Positions 26,022 through 36,441 of a stretch of DNA of 40,154 nt are shown here, piece after piece. The notes beneath the pieces were generated by a model that saw nothing but the letters and a program-made list of their open reading frames with translations, was not told the origin of the DNA and did not search any database. The stretch comes from Bacteroidota bacterium (GTDB taxonomy: Bacteria; Bacteroidota; Ignavibacteria; Kryptoniales; JAKASW01). A program made the position numbers and the translations under genes. Where the stretch lies: assembly GCA_021789975.1 (NCBI GenBank), contig JAJYIT010000036.1, positions 1 to 40,154 of the forward strand, read 5' to 3'. Each line of letters begins with the position of its first letter. Position 1 is the stretch's first letter.

Positions 26022-26564
26022 ATGACTCAGCTTATATTACGCTTCTCCGCAATCGCACTCGTGGCTCTCGTGTCTGTAGTTATCCTGCCGGGCATCTCCT
26101 CTGCTCAATACAGTATTCCTTACAGCGTGCTCGGAAACGGCGGCGGCGAAGCGTCAGACAGCAGTTACAATGTTAATGGTACAGTCGGTCAGCCGGCCAT
26201 CGGGGCTGTGAGCGATTCGTCTTACACGAACGGGGTCGGGTTCTGGTATCTACAGAATTACCTCCTCACAGGAATACAGAGCAAACCCGACAAAGTCCCT
26301 ACCAACTTTCAGCTGTACCAGAATTATCCGAACCCGTTCAACCCTTCGACGATTATCAGCTATCAGTTGGCGAAGAAGAGCCAAGTCACTTTGACCATAT
26401 ATGACATTCTCGGAAGAAGAGTTGCAACTCTTGTGAACCAGAACGAGAACGCTGGAAGCTATGATGTGCGATTTGACGGAAGTGCGCTCGCAAGCGGAGT
26501 GTATTTCTATAGGCTGGAGGCTGGAAGCTACAGCCAAATCAAGAAGCTGATGTTGCTCAAGTAA
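26022..26564 (+). CDS. Small T9SS-sorted secreted protein
   Basis: A 180-aa protein: signal peptide (TQLILRFSAIALVALVSVVI, cleavage near SSAQ), a short mature module (YSVLGNGGGEASDSSYNVNG, VGQPAIGAVSDSSY, GVGFWYL) of the kind often found repeatedly in T9SS-bearing genomes, then a full sorting domain with QNYPNPFNPSTIISY, YDILGRRVATLV and KKLMLLK. The sorting-domain DNA is nearly identical to that of the second BNR gene (26340-26495 against 24180-24335). An AAAAGGAG site precedes the ATG. It lies between two collar-like genes. Role unknown. Confidence 0.82.
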   Translation: MTQLILRFSAIALVALVSVVILPGISSAQYSIPYSVLGNGGGEASDSSYNVNGTVGQPAIGAVSDSSYTNGVGFWYLQNYLLTGIQSKPDKVPTNFQLYQNYPNPFNPSTIISYQLAKKSQVTLTIYDILGRRVATLVNQNENAGSYDVRFDGSALASGVYFYRLEAGSYSQIKKLMLLK

Positions 26565-26584
26565 AGAACCGAGGGAGACAAGAC

Positions 26585-27259
26585 ATGTTGCAGCGAAAAA
26601 CTAAAGGCTCGATGTTTTTGATATCGTTTCTCGGAATTACTTTCTTATGGTCGACTTTACTCGTGGGACAGACCATCCCACTTCCAATTCCGATATATCC
26701 GATTCCAAGGACGATCACCTATCAAGGGGTTTTGGATCAAACAAACGGTACACCCGTCCCGGATGGTTTTTATACTCTTAAGTTCACGCTGTACAATGGT
26801 CCAAATTCCAATGCCGCAGCACTCTGGACTGAGACACAGAGCGTGGCTGTAATAAAGGGGCTATTTAATGCAATTCTCGGGAGCGTAAATCCGATTCCGC
26901 TTCAGTTCGGCCGGGAGCTCTGGCTGGGAAAAACCGTTGGCTCAGGCGCCGAGCTTGGCCCTCGTAGTGCACTTACTAGCACTCCATACAGCATCCACTC
27001 AGTGTACGCCGACAGCCTAACGGATCCAGCCGGGGGTGCTTTGACAGGATCCTATCCGAACCCCGGTATAGCCAACGGCGAGGTGGTAAGAAGCATTAAC
27101 ACTCTGAAAGATAGCGTGACACTCGCCGCCGGAGGGAACGTCACGACAACGCGCACCGGCAACACACTTACCATCGCCGCAGCAGGTGGAACGGGAAGTG
27201 GAATCAGTGCGGTCACGGCCGGGACCGGTCTACCGGCGGTGGCACCAGTGGGAATGTGA
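26585..27259 (+). pseudogene. Collar-like protein 3, N-terminal fragment (frameshifted)
   Basis: The third collar-like paralogue, broken into three reading frames over 26585-28490. This part gives the signal peptide (MFLISFLGITFLWSTLLVGQ), the TYQGVLDQTNGTPVPDGFY domain, SVYADSLTDPAGGALTGSYP and SINTLKDSVTLAAGGNVT. Near 27229 the DNA reads GGTCTACCGGC where the paralogue has GGTCTTACCGGC; one T is missing and the frame ends shortly after. Protein sequence in this part is more diverged from its two paralogues than they are from each other, so it is an older copy. Confidence 0.8.
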
Positions 27260-27995
27260 ACCTAAGTTTTGCACTCCCCTCCAGTCTCAGCGACAGCTCT
27301 GCTGCACCCGTACTCTCGGCGGACAACCTTGGATCCGGATCAGCCGTAGTCGGAACGTCCTCAAGCCTAGGAAACTCTGGTTACCTTGGCGATCAATCTG
27401 CCGGCGTTTCCGAAACATCACGCGGATATTACGGTGTATACGGGTCGACCTACAATGGGCTGTCTGCGGTCCACGGAGAAAACACGGTTGCAAAAACTCT
27501 TGGTGACCTTGGCACCGTCAACGCCGGAGTATCAGGAGAAGATACCCTGAGTGGAAACTCCGGTGATATTGGAGACGCAAACGAAGGGGTGGACGGAAGG
27601 AGTCCAAGCTTGGCCGGTGTTGCGGGTATTAGCGGCGGAAGCAACACCAACTCAATCGGCGTATATGGACTAAGCAGCGATTCGAGAGGAGTGGAAGGGC
27701 AGAGCTCAAGCTCGACAGGGGTTGTGGGCATAAGTAGCCTGGGAATCGGTGTAACAGGTTCGAACATATCAGATGGGAATGAGGGAGAACTTGGCACCTC
27801 CAATTACGGTGTATATGGAGACGATCCATCCAGCAACAACTATGGTGATCTTGGCGATCAATCCAGCGGAGTTAGTGGCTTTACTAATAGCAACTATGGT
27901 TATGGCGTCTACGCAGAAGCCGGTCTGGGCTCAAACGCTGTAGCCTTGGAGGCTTTTGCCAACGCGGGAGGCTCTAACAACGTCCTGGACAGTTT
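27256..27995 (+). pseudogene. Collar-like protein 3, variable middle fragment
   Basis: Second frame of the broken gene. From about 27230 it continues GGGTSGNVNLSFALPSSLSD and then about 230 residues of Gly/Ser-rich turns: NSGYLGDQSAGVSE, GYYGVYGSTYNG, GDLGTVNAGVSGE, NSIGVYGLSSDSRGVEG, GIGVTGS, NYGVYGDD, YGDLGDQSSGVSG. This is the longest centre of the three paralogues, with clear internal periodicity. Near 27985-27993 the run of five Ts in CAGTTTTTGGGAA appears one T short and the frame is lost again; the open frame runs on to 28056 without homology. Confidence 0.75.
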
Positions 27996-28490
27996 TTGGG
28001 AAATGTGCTTATCACCGGGAATTTCGCTGTGCAAGGCACTAAGAGTGCGGAAGTGAAACTCGCTGATGGCACGCCCGCACTTATGTATTGTGAAGAGGCC
28101 ACCGGCGTCTATTTCGTCGACTACGGAGAAGGTAAGCTTGTCGAGGGTAAAGCTCACATCACGCTCGATCCGGAGTACCTTCAGACCGTTACGATAAATG
28201 CTCAAAATCCGATTCTGGCTTTTGTGCAGGTCGAAGGTAACTGTAAGGGTGTGTACGTGACAGATAAGACGGCGACGGGCTTCGATGTGGATGAGCTTCA
28301 GGGAGGAACTTCTAATGTCAGTTTTGCCTATCGCGTAGTCTGCAAGAGAAAGTATTTCTCAAGCTTGCACATGTCTACTCCGCAAGCAGCCAATGTTGAT
28401 AGCCAGCATATGATGGCGAAGGAATGGCCGGAGGAGATCACCAGGGAACAGCAAATGGCCGCCCGGATGCGGGCCATCGGAAAGCGCTAA
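27996..28490 (+). pseudogene. Collar-like protein 3, C-terminal fragment
   Basis: Third frame of the broken gene, with the full conserved C-terminal domain: GNVLITGNFAVQGTKSAEVK, MYCEEATGVYFVDYGEG, GKAHITLDPEYLQTVTI, GNCKGVYVTDKTATGFDVDE, RVVCKRKYFSSLHMSTP, ending in a charged helix. No stop or other damage within it, which is unusual for a long-dead gene and leaves sequencing error open. Confidence 0.78.
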
Positions 28491-28865
28491 GGTGTGATGG
28501 AAGTCAGGATGATTGCTGTGAGCGAAAAAACAGATTGTCGCAGAGCTCACCTTGCCACCGGAATAAGTCCAAAGTAAATTACCAAAGATTAGGCTTCCGG
28601 GTCATCGTCTTTATCACTCCAACAGGCTCAACTGTCTTCCTCAACATTGTTCCCGGGCCGTGGGAGTATCTGTTGAAGGCTACGTGTGTCTAATTGCCTC
28701 ATCCCTGTCAAGAAGCAACTATGAACATTTTGTCCGAGTTTGTCGCTTATCTTTCACGCTGTTAGTATCTTGGAGGCGAGTCCGTCTCCACGATATAAAT
28801 CCGGGAAACTCATCACGTAAACGGAGACAAAGCACGGTCGGTGGATCTAAAGAAAAGGATAATCG
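28491..28865. other. Intergenic stretch, no gene seen
   Basis: Between the broken collar gene and the M28 peptidase gene. Short frames here have no recognisable features. An AAAGGAT ribosome binding site for the peptidase lies at its right end. No clear terminator was found after 28490. Confidence 0.5.
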
Positions 28866-31781
28866 ATGAAAAACGACGACGCGATCGGATGGAAAAGGCT
28901 GATAGCTGGTTACCCCTGGTTCGCAGGCGACGGGGACTTTCCTCTCCCTGCTTACTCTGAGTTCATGCCACCGCCCCGGCTTGGCCGCTTTCCTTATGGC
29001 ACTATCGACACTTTGTTCTCGGACGATGATGCCTACGGCTGGCGTGTAACTGAAGTCGAGCAGGAGTACGAAATCAGGCCCGGTCTTGAGAATGTCGCTA
29101 GGCAAGTTATGGCACAGCTTCGCGAGTTGGGACACGGAATGCCGGCGCATCACATTGCTGGACATCGGCGACGTAATCTCGAAGGCAACCCATATTGGCC
29201 CGCCGAAATCGCCGGACGTGCCGGTCACCTCAATCACGAGCGATACGTCACCCTGCTCCCCCTGGCACTCTCGCGAACTCAGGACGACATGGGGCGGGTT
29301 CGGTGGACATTTTTCGGCGGCAGCGAACAGGGTCCTGAACGGGCCTTCTGGAAATCATTCTACTCGGCGCCAGGAGTGGAACTCCCCGCACAATTTGCTT
29401 TGTCGTTCATATCAGATCTCTTGCGGGCGGCTTACCAAGAAGAAATCAAAGACGCATCTCAGCTTGCACGAGTTGGATTTCGTATCTTCCCTTCTCCGGT
29501 CAATTCAAGGTTTGCCTACTTGAATGAAAAGGCTCTTCCAACCTGGACGGGGCCTTATGTCGTTGCTGAAAACTCATCTTTCGATGACGTGAAATATCTT
29601 CTGACCTTCGCGCCGTTCAGTAGCCTACCGGAGACTGTGAGGCGAAAGTATCTCATCGGCAAATTGCATCTGCTTCCTTTCCCCGGCAGTCTTGTTTTCT
29701 GGGGAATTCCGGTTTATCTGAATCTGCAGAAGCAGCTACCGTTTGCCATGCAGCTCCCGCTCCAGAGGCTCGTTGCCAGGCATGATGGACCGGACGGGAT
29801 GCGTGTGCCACAATCCGGTTGGCTCCACGAACCGCGTCGCGACAAAATGGAAACCGAATTGCAGGCCCAGCTGTTGCTCAACGATTACCGTCGCACCAAT
29901 CGCTGGAATCGAGTGCACAGAAACGAAGATGGTGCCGCAAAGAGCAGGAAGGCGGACAAGGTAGCTAGAATTCTTTTCAGTACCTCGCTCGACGCGATAG
30001 ACCTTTACGACAAACCGATGGCCCGCAATTGCCAGCTATGGAGAGAAAATGGTGAATTGATTTTGGATGGTCCGGGTGCATCGCACGACGAAATCGAACG
30101 GGCTGCCGCCGAAGTTGTAGAGGGGGGAATCTTCCGCTATCGATTTCAATTCCCAGGCATGCGGGTCGGGAAGTATGAAGTATACTGGCATCGCCCGTTG
30201 GTGGCTTTCTCGCCTCATGACGGCACCGACGTCAGACTCCTTGACAATACGCCTGCCGGTTACCTGACAGCGTACCACGCCGAGATGGCAAATCTCAGTG
30301 ACCCCGTTGAGTTGTTTCCACGGTTGCTAGGGCGCGAGACTTACCTGTCCGCCTTGAAATATTTCGAGACCTCCCACGATCACTACGCACACGAAACTGC
30401 CTTGAACATCATTTCACTTCTCGACACATGGGAAGCGCTGGATAAACAACCGCTGCAACGCAGCTTTGCATCCCACCTGATTCGAACGGCAAAGGGAGAG
30501 GGATTAGGCAATTGGCTGAGCGCCCTCCCCGATCATGCGACCCGACACTCGGAAGCACCGCGAGTGAGACAAACTTTAGAATCTCTCCTAATGCCGGACC
30601 AAATATTGCCCGATGCAATCACGTTTGAGACGACAGCCACGCGTGCTTATGAGGAAGCATACTGGAACGACATCGTGACTCTGTCACATGGCCGCTACGT
30701 CAACAAAGACAACGCCGACGTGGTACAGGATCCTCCGACGCTGCAACAAACGGCGCATCATCACCGTGACCTTAAACAACTTGGTGAGTATCTGATTGAA
30801 CGGCATCGACATGCAATCGCGGCCGCGGGAATGGAAGGCAAAGCGGTTGTAGGAGGGCTGCCTTTCCGCTGGCAAACCGATTTTGATTTCTCTTCATTCG
30901 GTGGGTGGAAGCTAAGTCAAGAGGGACACGAGCTGGAGCGCAACATTCTCGTTACGATCCCCGGCAAGAATCGAAATGAAGCGGTCATACTGGGAGATCA
31001 CTACGACACGGCATACATGGAAGATGTTTATGACAAGTCACGCGGCGGTTCAGGCGCGCGACTCGCAGCTCCCGGTGCCGATGATAATCACTCTGCGACG
31101 GCGACATTGCTGCAGGCTGCACCGATCTTTCTGAGGCTTGCAAAGGAAGGTAAACTGGAGCGCGACGTCTGGCTGCTGCATATCACCGGCGAGGAGTTTC
31201 CTGCTGACTCTCTTGGCACGAGACATTTCTGCCAGTCCTTGGTTGAAAGGAATCTTGGACTGCAAGTCGACGAGAACGAGTTAATTGATCTGTCGCCGGT
31301 ACGTTTGGTCGGAGTTTATGTTATGGATATGATCGCACACAACAGAGAGAATGCGCAGGACATATTTCAGATTTCTCCCGGCCGGAACCGTGAGTCGCTC
31401 CGGTTGGCATACGAGGCCCATATCGCAAATATGATCTGGAATGAGAAAGTGCCGGAATGGAACACGCGCAGCGGTCGGCAGGAACGAGGCAAGCGCACGA
31501 CCGACGGAGCAACAGTTCCTGATATTGCACGGCATCCGGAATTGGACGGACAGGTTCGAACCCACGACGACCCGCAAAGTTCACTTTACAATACAGACTG
31601 CCAGATCTTTTCCGACGTCGGAGTACCGGTCGTTCTCTTCATGGAGAATTACGACATCGATCGCACGGGTTATCATGACACGAAAGACACCATGGAGAAC
31701 ATCGATCTCGACTACGGAGCGGCATTGTCGGCCATTGCAATTGAAACTATTGCACGAGTAGCGGCGCTGGCGAAGATATAA
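28866..31781 (+). CDS. M28-family zinc metallopeptidase with long N-terminal region
   Basis: A 971-aa protein whose last third is an M28 aminopeptidase-type domain. Zinc-site motifs occur in the right order: GDHYDT (near residue 711), GADDNHSATA (near 736), the catalytic Glu in TGEEFPAD (near 774), MDMIAHN (near 819) and YHDTKDT (near 935). The 650-700 residues before it (starting KNDDAIGWKRLIAGYPWFAG) are not recognised and lack a signal peptide, so the protein appears cytoplasmic or leaderless. M28 enzymes usually have 300-550 residues, so the extension is notable. The gene stands alone on the plus strand, converging with metX. Confidence 0.8.
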   Translation: MKNDDAIGWKRLIAGYPWFAGDGDFPLPAYSEFMPPPRLGRFPYGTIDTLFSDDDAYGWRVTEVEQEYEIRPGLENVARQVMAQLRELGHGMPAHHIAGHRRRNLEGNPYWPAEIAGRAGHLNHERYVTLLPLALSRTQDDMGRVRWTFFGGSEQGPERAFWKSFYSAPGVELPAQFALSFISDLLRAAYQEEIKDASQLARVGFRIFPSPVNSRFAYLNEKALPTWTGPYVVAENSSFDDVKYLLTFAPFSSLPETVRRKYLIGKLHLLPFPGSLVFWGIPVYLNLQKQLPFAMQLPLQRLVARHDGPDGMRVPQSGWLHEPRRDKMETELQAQLLLNDYRRTNRWNRVHRNEDGAAKSRKADKVARILFSTSLDAIDLYDKPMARNCQLWRENGELILDGPGASHDEIERAAAEVVEGGIFRYRFQFPGMRVGKYEVYWHRPLVAFSPHDGTDVRLLDNTPAGYLTAYHAEMANLSDPVELFPRLLGRETYLSALKYFETSHDHYAHETALNIISLLDTWEALDKQPLQRSFASHLIRTAKGEGLGNWLSALPDHATRHSEAPRVRQTLESLLMPDQILPDAITFETTATRAYEEAYWNDIVTLSHGRYVNKDNADVVQDPPTLQQTAHHHRDLKQLGEYLIERHRHAIAAAGMEGKAVVGGLPFRWQTDFDFSSFGGWKLSQEGHELERNILVTIPGKNRNEAVILGDHYDTAYMEDVYDKSRGGSGARLAAPGADDNHSATATLLQAAPIFLRLAKEGKLERDVWLLHITGEEFPADSLGTRHFCQSLVERNLGLQVDENELIDLSPVRLVGVYVMDMIAHNRENAQDIFQISPGRNRESLRLAYEAHIANMIWNEKVPEWNTRSGRQERGKRTTDGATVPDIARHPELDGQVRTHDDPQSSLYNTDCQIFSDVGVPVVLFMENYDIDRTGYHDTKDTMENIDLDYGAALSAIAIETIARVAALAKI

Positions 31782-31840
31782 ATTTCAGACAGGGATAATG
31801 GTCATCGTACAACTTTCCGCCTGGCGAGGAGATAGTATCT

Positions 31841-32971
31841 TTATTGACTTGCCGCCTCCCGCAGGAACTCTTTGAGTATCCGATTCAGCTGACCGAATTC
31901 TATGAGAAAAGCGTCGTGGCCGTGGATGGATTGGATTTCCGCGTAAGTTGCGTGCGGCATCAGCTCCGCAAGTCCATGCTGCTCGGTTGCCGGATAGAGC
32001 AGATCAGAAGTTATTCCGATGCAGAGCATTTGCGGCTTGACCGACCCAAGCACCTCTTCAAGGCTACCCCTGTTGCGCGCCACGTCGTGAAGATCCATCG
32101 CGCGGGTTATGTAGACGTATGTGTTCGCATCGAACCGCTCGACAAGCTTGGCGCCCTGATAATGGAGATAACTCTCAATCTGAAAAATGTTCTTCAAATC
32201 GAAGACGTCGACGCCGTCGGCATTTTTGATTCTCTCACGCTGGAAGCGAAGGGAAAACGATTCTGGACTTCGGTAGCTTATCATGGCTACCATTCTAGCG
32301 AGAGCCAGACCACGCGCGGGCTGACCTGAAGAATAGTAGTCTCCGTTTTTGTACGCGGGATCCGTGAATATTGCCTGACGCGCCACTTCGTTTAACCCTA
32401 TTCCCCAGGCGGTGTGAGATGCACCGGTGGCAATCGGGGCGGCCGCTATGACCATGTCGGGATACATTACCGCCCACTCGATCGCCTGCATCCCTCCCAT
32501 TGAGCCACCTATTACCAGCTGTATTTTCGTTACACCGAGCCAATCCAGCAACCGCTTTTGCACACGCACCATATCACGAATCGTCGTGGCAGGAAAAGTT
32601 GTGCCATACTCTTTCATCGTCCTCGGATTTATCGTCATCGGACCGGTGGTGCCGTAACATCCCGCTAAAATGTTTGGGCAGACCACGAAGTACTCGTCGG
32701 TGTCAATGCCTTTTGCGGGGCCGATAATTCCATCCCACCAACCTGGCACCCTATCTTCTTCTGAGCTATAAAACGCCGCGTGAGAGTTTCCGGTCAGCGC
32801 GTGGCAGACGAGGATGCAGTTCGTTCCATCTTTGTTCAGCTCTCCGTAGGTCTCGAACGCTACGTCTACCGGTGCCAGAGTCGGGCCAGATTCGAAGTGA
32901 AACGGTTCGGCTTCTGTATAAAGCCGAACCTTCTGAGTCCTTACAATTATCTTCGTAATCGTCTCGATCAT
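31841..32971 (-). CDS. metX: Homoserine O-acetyltransferase
   Basis: A 376-aa alpha/beta-hydrolase-fold acyltransferase that activates homoserine with acetyl-CoA (some relatives use succinyl-CoA) for methionine synthesis. Motifs: VCHALTGNSHA (oxyanion region), WWDGIIGPAKGIDT, the nucleophile Ser157 in GGSMGGMQAIEW, and the catalytic His near the end in HGHDAFLIE. Length is normal. GGAAGG precedes the ATG. It follows metY by 15 bases and shares its SAM riboswitch. Confidence 0.94.
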   Translation of the reverse strand: MIETITKIIVRTQKVRLYTEAEPFHFESGPTLAPVDVAFETYGELNKDGTNCILVCHALTGNSHAAFYSSEEDRVPGWWDGIIGPAKGIDTDEYFVVCPNILAGCYGTTGPMTINPRTMKEYGTTFPATTIRDMVRVQKRLLDWLGVTKIQLVIGGSMGGMQAIEWAVMYPDMVIAAAPIATGASHTAWGIGLNEVARQAIFTDPAYKNGDYYSSGQPARGLALARMVAMISYRSPESFSLRFQRERIKNADGVDVFDLKNIFQIESYLHYQGAKLVERFDANTYVYITRAMDLHDVARNRGSLEEVLGSVKPQMLCIGITSDLLYPATEQHGLAELMPHATYAEIQSIHGHDAFLIEFGQLNRILKEFLREAASQ

Positions 32972-32986
32972 AGCCTTCCGGAATGA

Positions 32987-34321
<1,335 letters not shown>

Positions 34322-34396
34322 CTATTTTCTCCTCCTCATATATTAATCATTAGACAAATCGTTAAACTCTCATCAGAAGAACCATAGCATATCGAC

Positions 34397-34462
34397 AAAA
34401 AAACCTCTTCGCGCTGATCGGAAAGACTGACTTTAGATATTCCGCTGGAGCAAGAAGAGGTT
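34397..34462 (-). terminator. Intrinsic terminator of the SAM riboswitch leader
   Basis: On the minus strand AACCTCTTC (34462-34454) pairs perfectly with GAAGAGGTT (34410-34402), followed by a run of seven Ts. The long loop holds an inner AAAG-CTTT hairpin. It lies between the aptamer and metY, as expected for transcriptional attenuation. Confidence 0.75.
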
Positions 34463-34539
34463 GCCATTCTTAACTCATCTTCCCCATTCGGAAAGCCCGA
34501 ACTTGTGTCCGGAATATCCGACGTGCTGCAAACGCAGCA

Positions 34540-34650
34540 GAATATCATGGGCAGGAATTAGCACCGGACTCCAGGCATCTTGTTTCTATCAGCCGGGACG
34601 GTTGCCAGGGTTTCAATGGGCCTGTTCCCTCAACCCTTTGTGATTGTCAT
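34540..34650 (-). promoter_or_regulatory. SAM-I (S-box) riboswitch aptamer
   Basis: On the minus strand the core reads GAGGGAACAGGCCCATTGAA, ACCCTGGCAACC and GGTGCTAATTCCTGCCC, which are the conserved S-box elements: the GA-kink segment, the GGCAACC loop and the GGTGCCAATTCC helix. It is 220 bases upstream of metY and followed by an intrinsic terminator. S-adenosylmethionine binding should promote termination and switch off metY-metX. Confidence 0.9.
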
Positions 34651-34855
34651 ATTAGTCAACCCACCCTGCCGGCAGGCAGTCCGATGGATTTACTCTTGGC
34701 AGTCACAAACCGCGTGTCAGTAGATCTAAAAAGCGAGCGGTTCTTGATGAAAGATTTTCAAAGACTTTTACAAAGAACTGATTCAATATATTAATTCTAA
34801 GTTTAAAATCAATGATGCTCTTCCATTTTCGAACCTCGCGCCTTAACTTTGTTCC

Positions 34856-35326
34856 ATGAATTTGAAAGCCTATCTGTCGGGAGGGATGGAGTTTGCCAAA
34901 GACAACGGTGCCGGGTGGCGAAGTAAATTAGAGGAATGGCTCAAGGATAAACTGAATCACTCCGCTTTCAATCCGGTGAAGGCAAGCGAGGAATTCCTCA
35001 CAACGAAATATCCGGAAGTCGACTTTCGCGCCGCCAAGTCAAACAATTTTCAGAAGCACCAGGAAATAGCGAAAGAAATAGTGATGCTCGATTCCAGCGA
35101 GATCATTCTTCACTCGGACTATGTGATATGCTACTATGATGAGAGTGCCCAACGCGGCGCAGGAACAAAGGGAGAACTAACGGTCGCCGCGATCTTCGGA
35201 AGGCCTGTCTACCTTGTAAGAGGAATGGATCCCGATGAAATTCCGAGCTGGGTGCTAGGGTGTGCTTCTGAAATATTTGCAGATTTCGATTCACTCAAAA
35301 GCTACCTCACCAAAGTCTATTCTTGA
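34856..35326 (+). CDS. Nucleoside 2-deoxyribosyltransferase-like protein
   Basis: A 156-aa Rossmann-like protein. KAYLSGGMEFAKDNGAGWR at the start and GAGTKGELTVAAIFGRPVYL near residues 101-120 match the nucleoside 2-deoxyribosyltransferase-like superfamily, where the Glu of GTKGE is the nucleophile. DYVICYYDESAQRG precedes it. The reaction would be base exchange or hydrolysis of N-glycosidic bonds, but many relatives are uncharacterised. No clear ribosome binding site is visible before the ATG. It stands alone, divergent from the metYX leader. Confidence 0.72.
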   Translation: MNLKAYLSGGMEFAKDNGAGWRSKLEEWLKDKLNHSAFNPVKASEEFLTTKYPEVDFRAAKSNNFQKHQEIAKEIVMLDSSEIILHSDYVICYYDESAQRGAGTKGELTVAAIFGRPVYLVRGMDPDEIPSWVLGCASEIFADFDSLKSYLTKVYS

Positions 35327-35355
35327 GCAGATTTCGGCAAAACAGATCTCTCTTC

Positions 35356-36329
35356 CTATCTTTCCAGGACCATCTTTCTTGAGATCCGATTTTCTCAAAA
35401 TTCCAACGTATAGATATAGACTCCGCTCGCCAGATCACTCGCATTCCATATTAACCTATGCGTACCTGCCGCCAAATAGGCATTGACCGGTGCCGCCACT
35501 TCCTGCCCCAGCATATCATAGATTCCTAGGTATGCCATTCCACTGACCGGCAAGGTAAACCTCATGACCGTGGTCGGGTTGAAGGGATTCGGATAGTTTT
35601 GCCCCAATGTGAGCGTAGTCGGATGGCTTGTCTGTGGAGGACTCTTGACGGCTGCTGTGGTAGAAGTGGTGAAACTGTTAGCAGGAGACCAAATGGTCAC
35701 TAGTGGCGGAAGTCCCGTGCCGATTCGTTAATAGTAAGTCGCCCCTTCGCGCAATCCAGGCAACGAGAGAGTGTCGGTTTCTATACCAGTCTGATCTACT
35801 ACCACTGATGAAAACCACTTGTCTTCAGATACCTGAATTTCATAAGACAGAAAAGGGAGCATGGATATCCGTCGAGAGAAACGGGTGATGAAACGTTTAT
35901 GGCCCCATTTAGTGGCCAGACCAAATGTGGCAGCAAGTTGGTGGCGCCGCTTGTTAGTTCGGCGACATCCACCTTGAGGCTCGTGAGGAGTGGATAGGCG
36001 CCTCCGCACGGATATCCCATCCCTAACTCGTAAATCATAAATCCGCTGAGCTTATTCTTCTGGATGTAAGCGAGCTTTGCAGCTATTGAATTTGAATCAT
36101 CGTGAGAAATAAAATATGAATCCGCTGGATTAGAATTGGGTATGCTGAGATAACAAGCTTCCGCACCTAGATCCCAATGATAGTACTGTGAGTTGTAATA
36201 TTCCTGCATAGTCCCTGTCCCGTTCGCATTATAAAGTGGAACATCGGGAGTTACAGTCGGAGGAGTAGACCATGCCAGGTCGGGCCCGGTAATTCCGGTG
36301 CCGTCTTGTGCCCCAAACTTTAATAAGCA
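35356..36329 (-). pseudogene. Decayed GH18 chitinase with Fn3-like and T9SS domains
   Basis: A broken relative of the intact chitinase just upstream (36442-39006). In order on the minus strand: AQDGTGITGPDLAW and YYNSQYYHWDLG, SYFISHDDSNSIAAKLAYIQ, GFMIYELGMGYPCGG (end of the GH18 barrel), an Fn3-like part PLNGAINVSSPVSL, a frameshift near 35885-35900, LSYEIQVSEDKWFSS and LREGATYY, a TAA (35722-35733 region) where such domains have TYYWR, then a sorting domain with QNYPNPFNPTTVMRF ending SGVYIYTLEF at a TGA (35395-35397). After the TGA the frame continues for 12 codons with RKMVLER, the lost sorting-domain end. The catalytic part is missing. Confidence 0.82.
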
Positions 36330-36441
36330 TTAATGGAATCGATAATAACGGCGCCGCCTCACATTGCTCTATCTCCCTGAAATCCAGTAGCTACATCAAT
36401 CGCCCAACTTCACAAACCAATATGCGTTAGCCGTCGGATTT

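Noticed and set aside
28719-29237. 172-codon minus-strand frame at the start of the M28 gene
   Set aside because: Overlaps the M28 coding frame, which has its own ribosome binding site; no family features.
34336-34548. 70-codon minus-strand frame before metY
   Set aside because: It runs through the SAM riboswitch terminator and antiterminator region; no ribosome binding site or protein-like composition.
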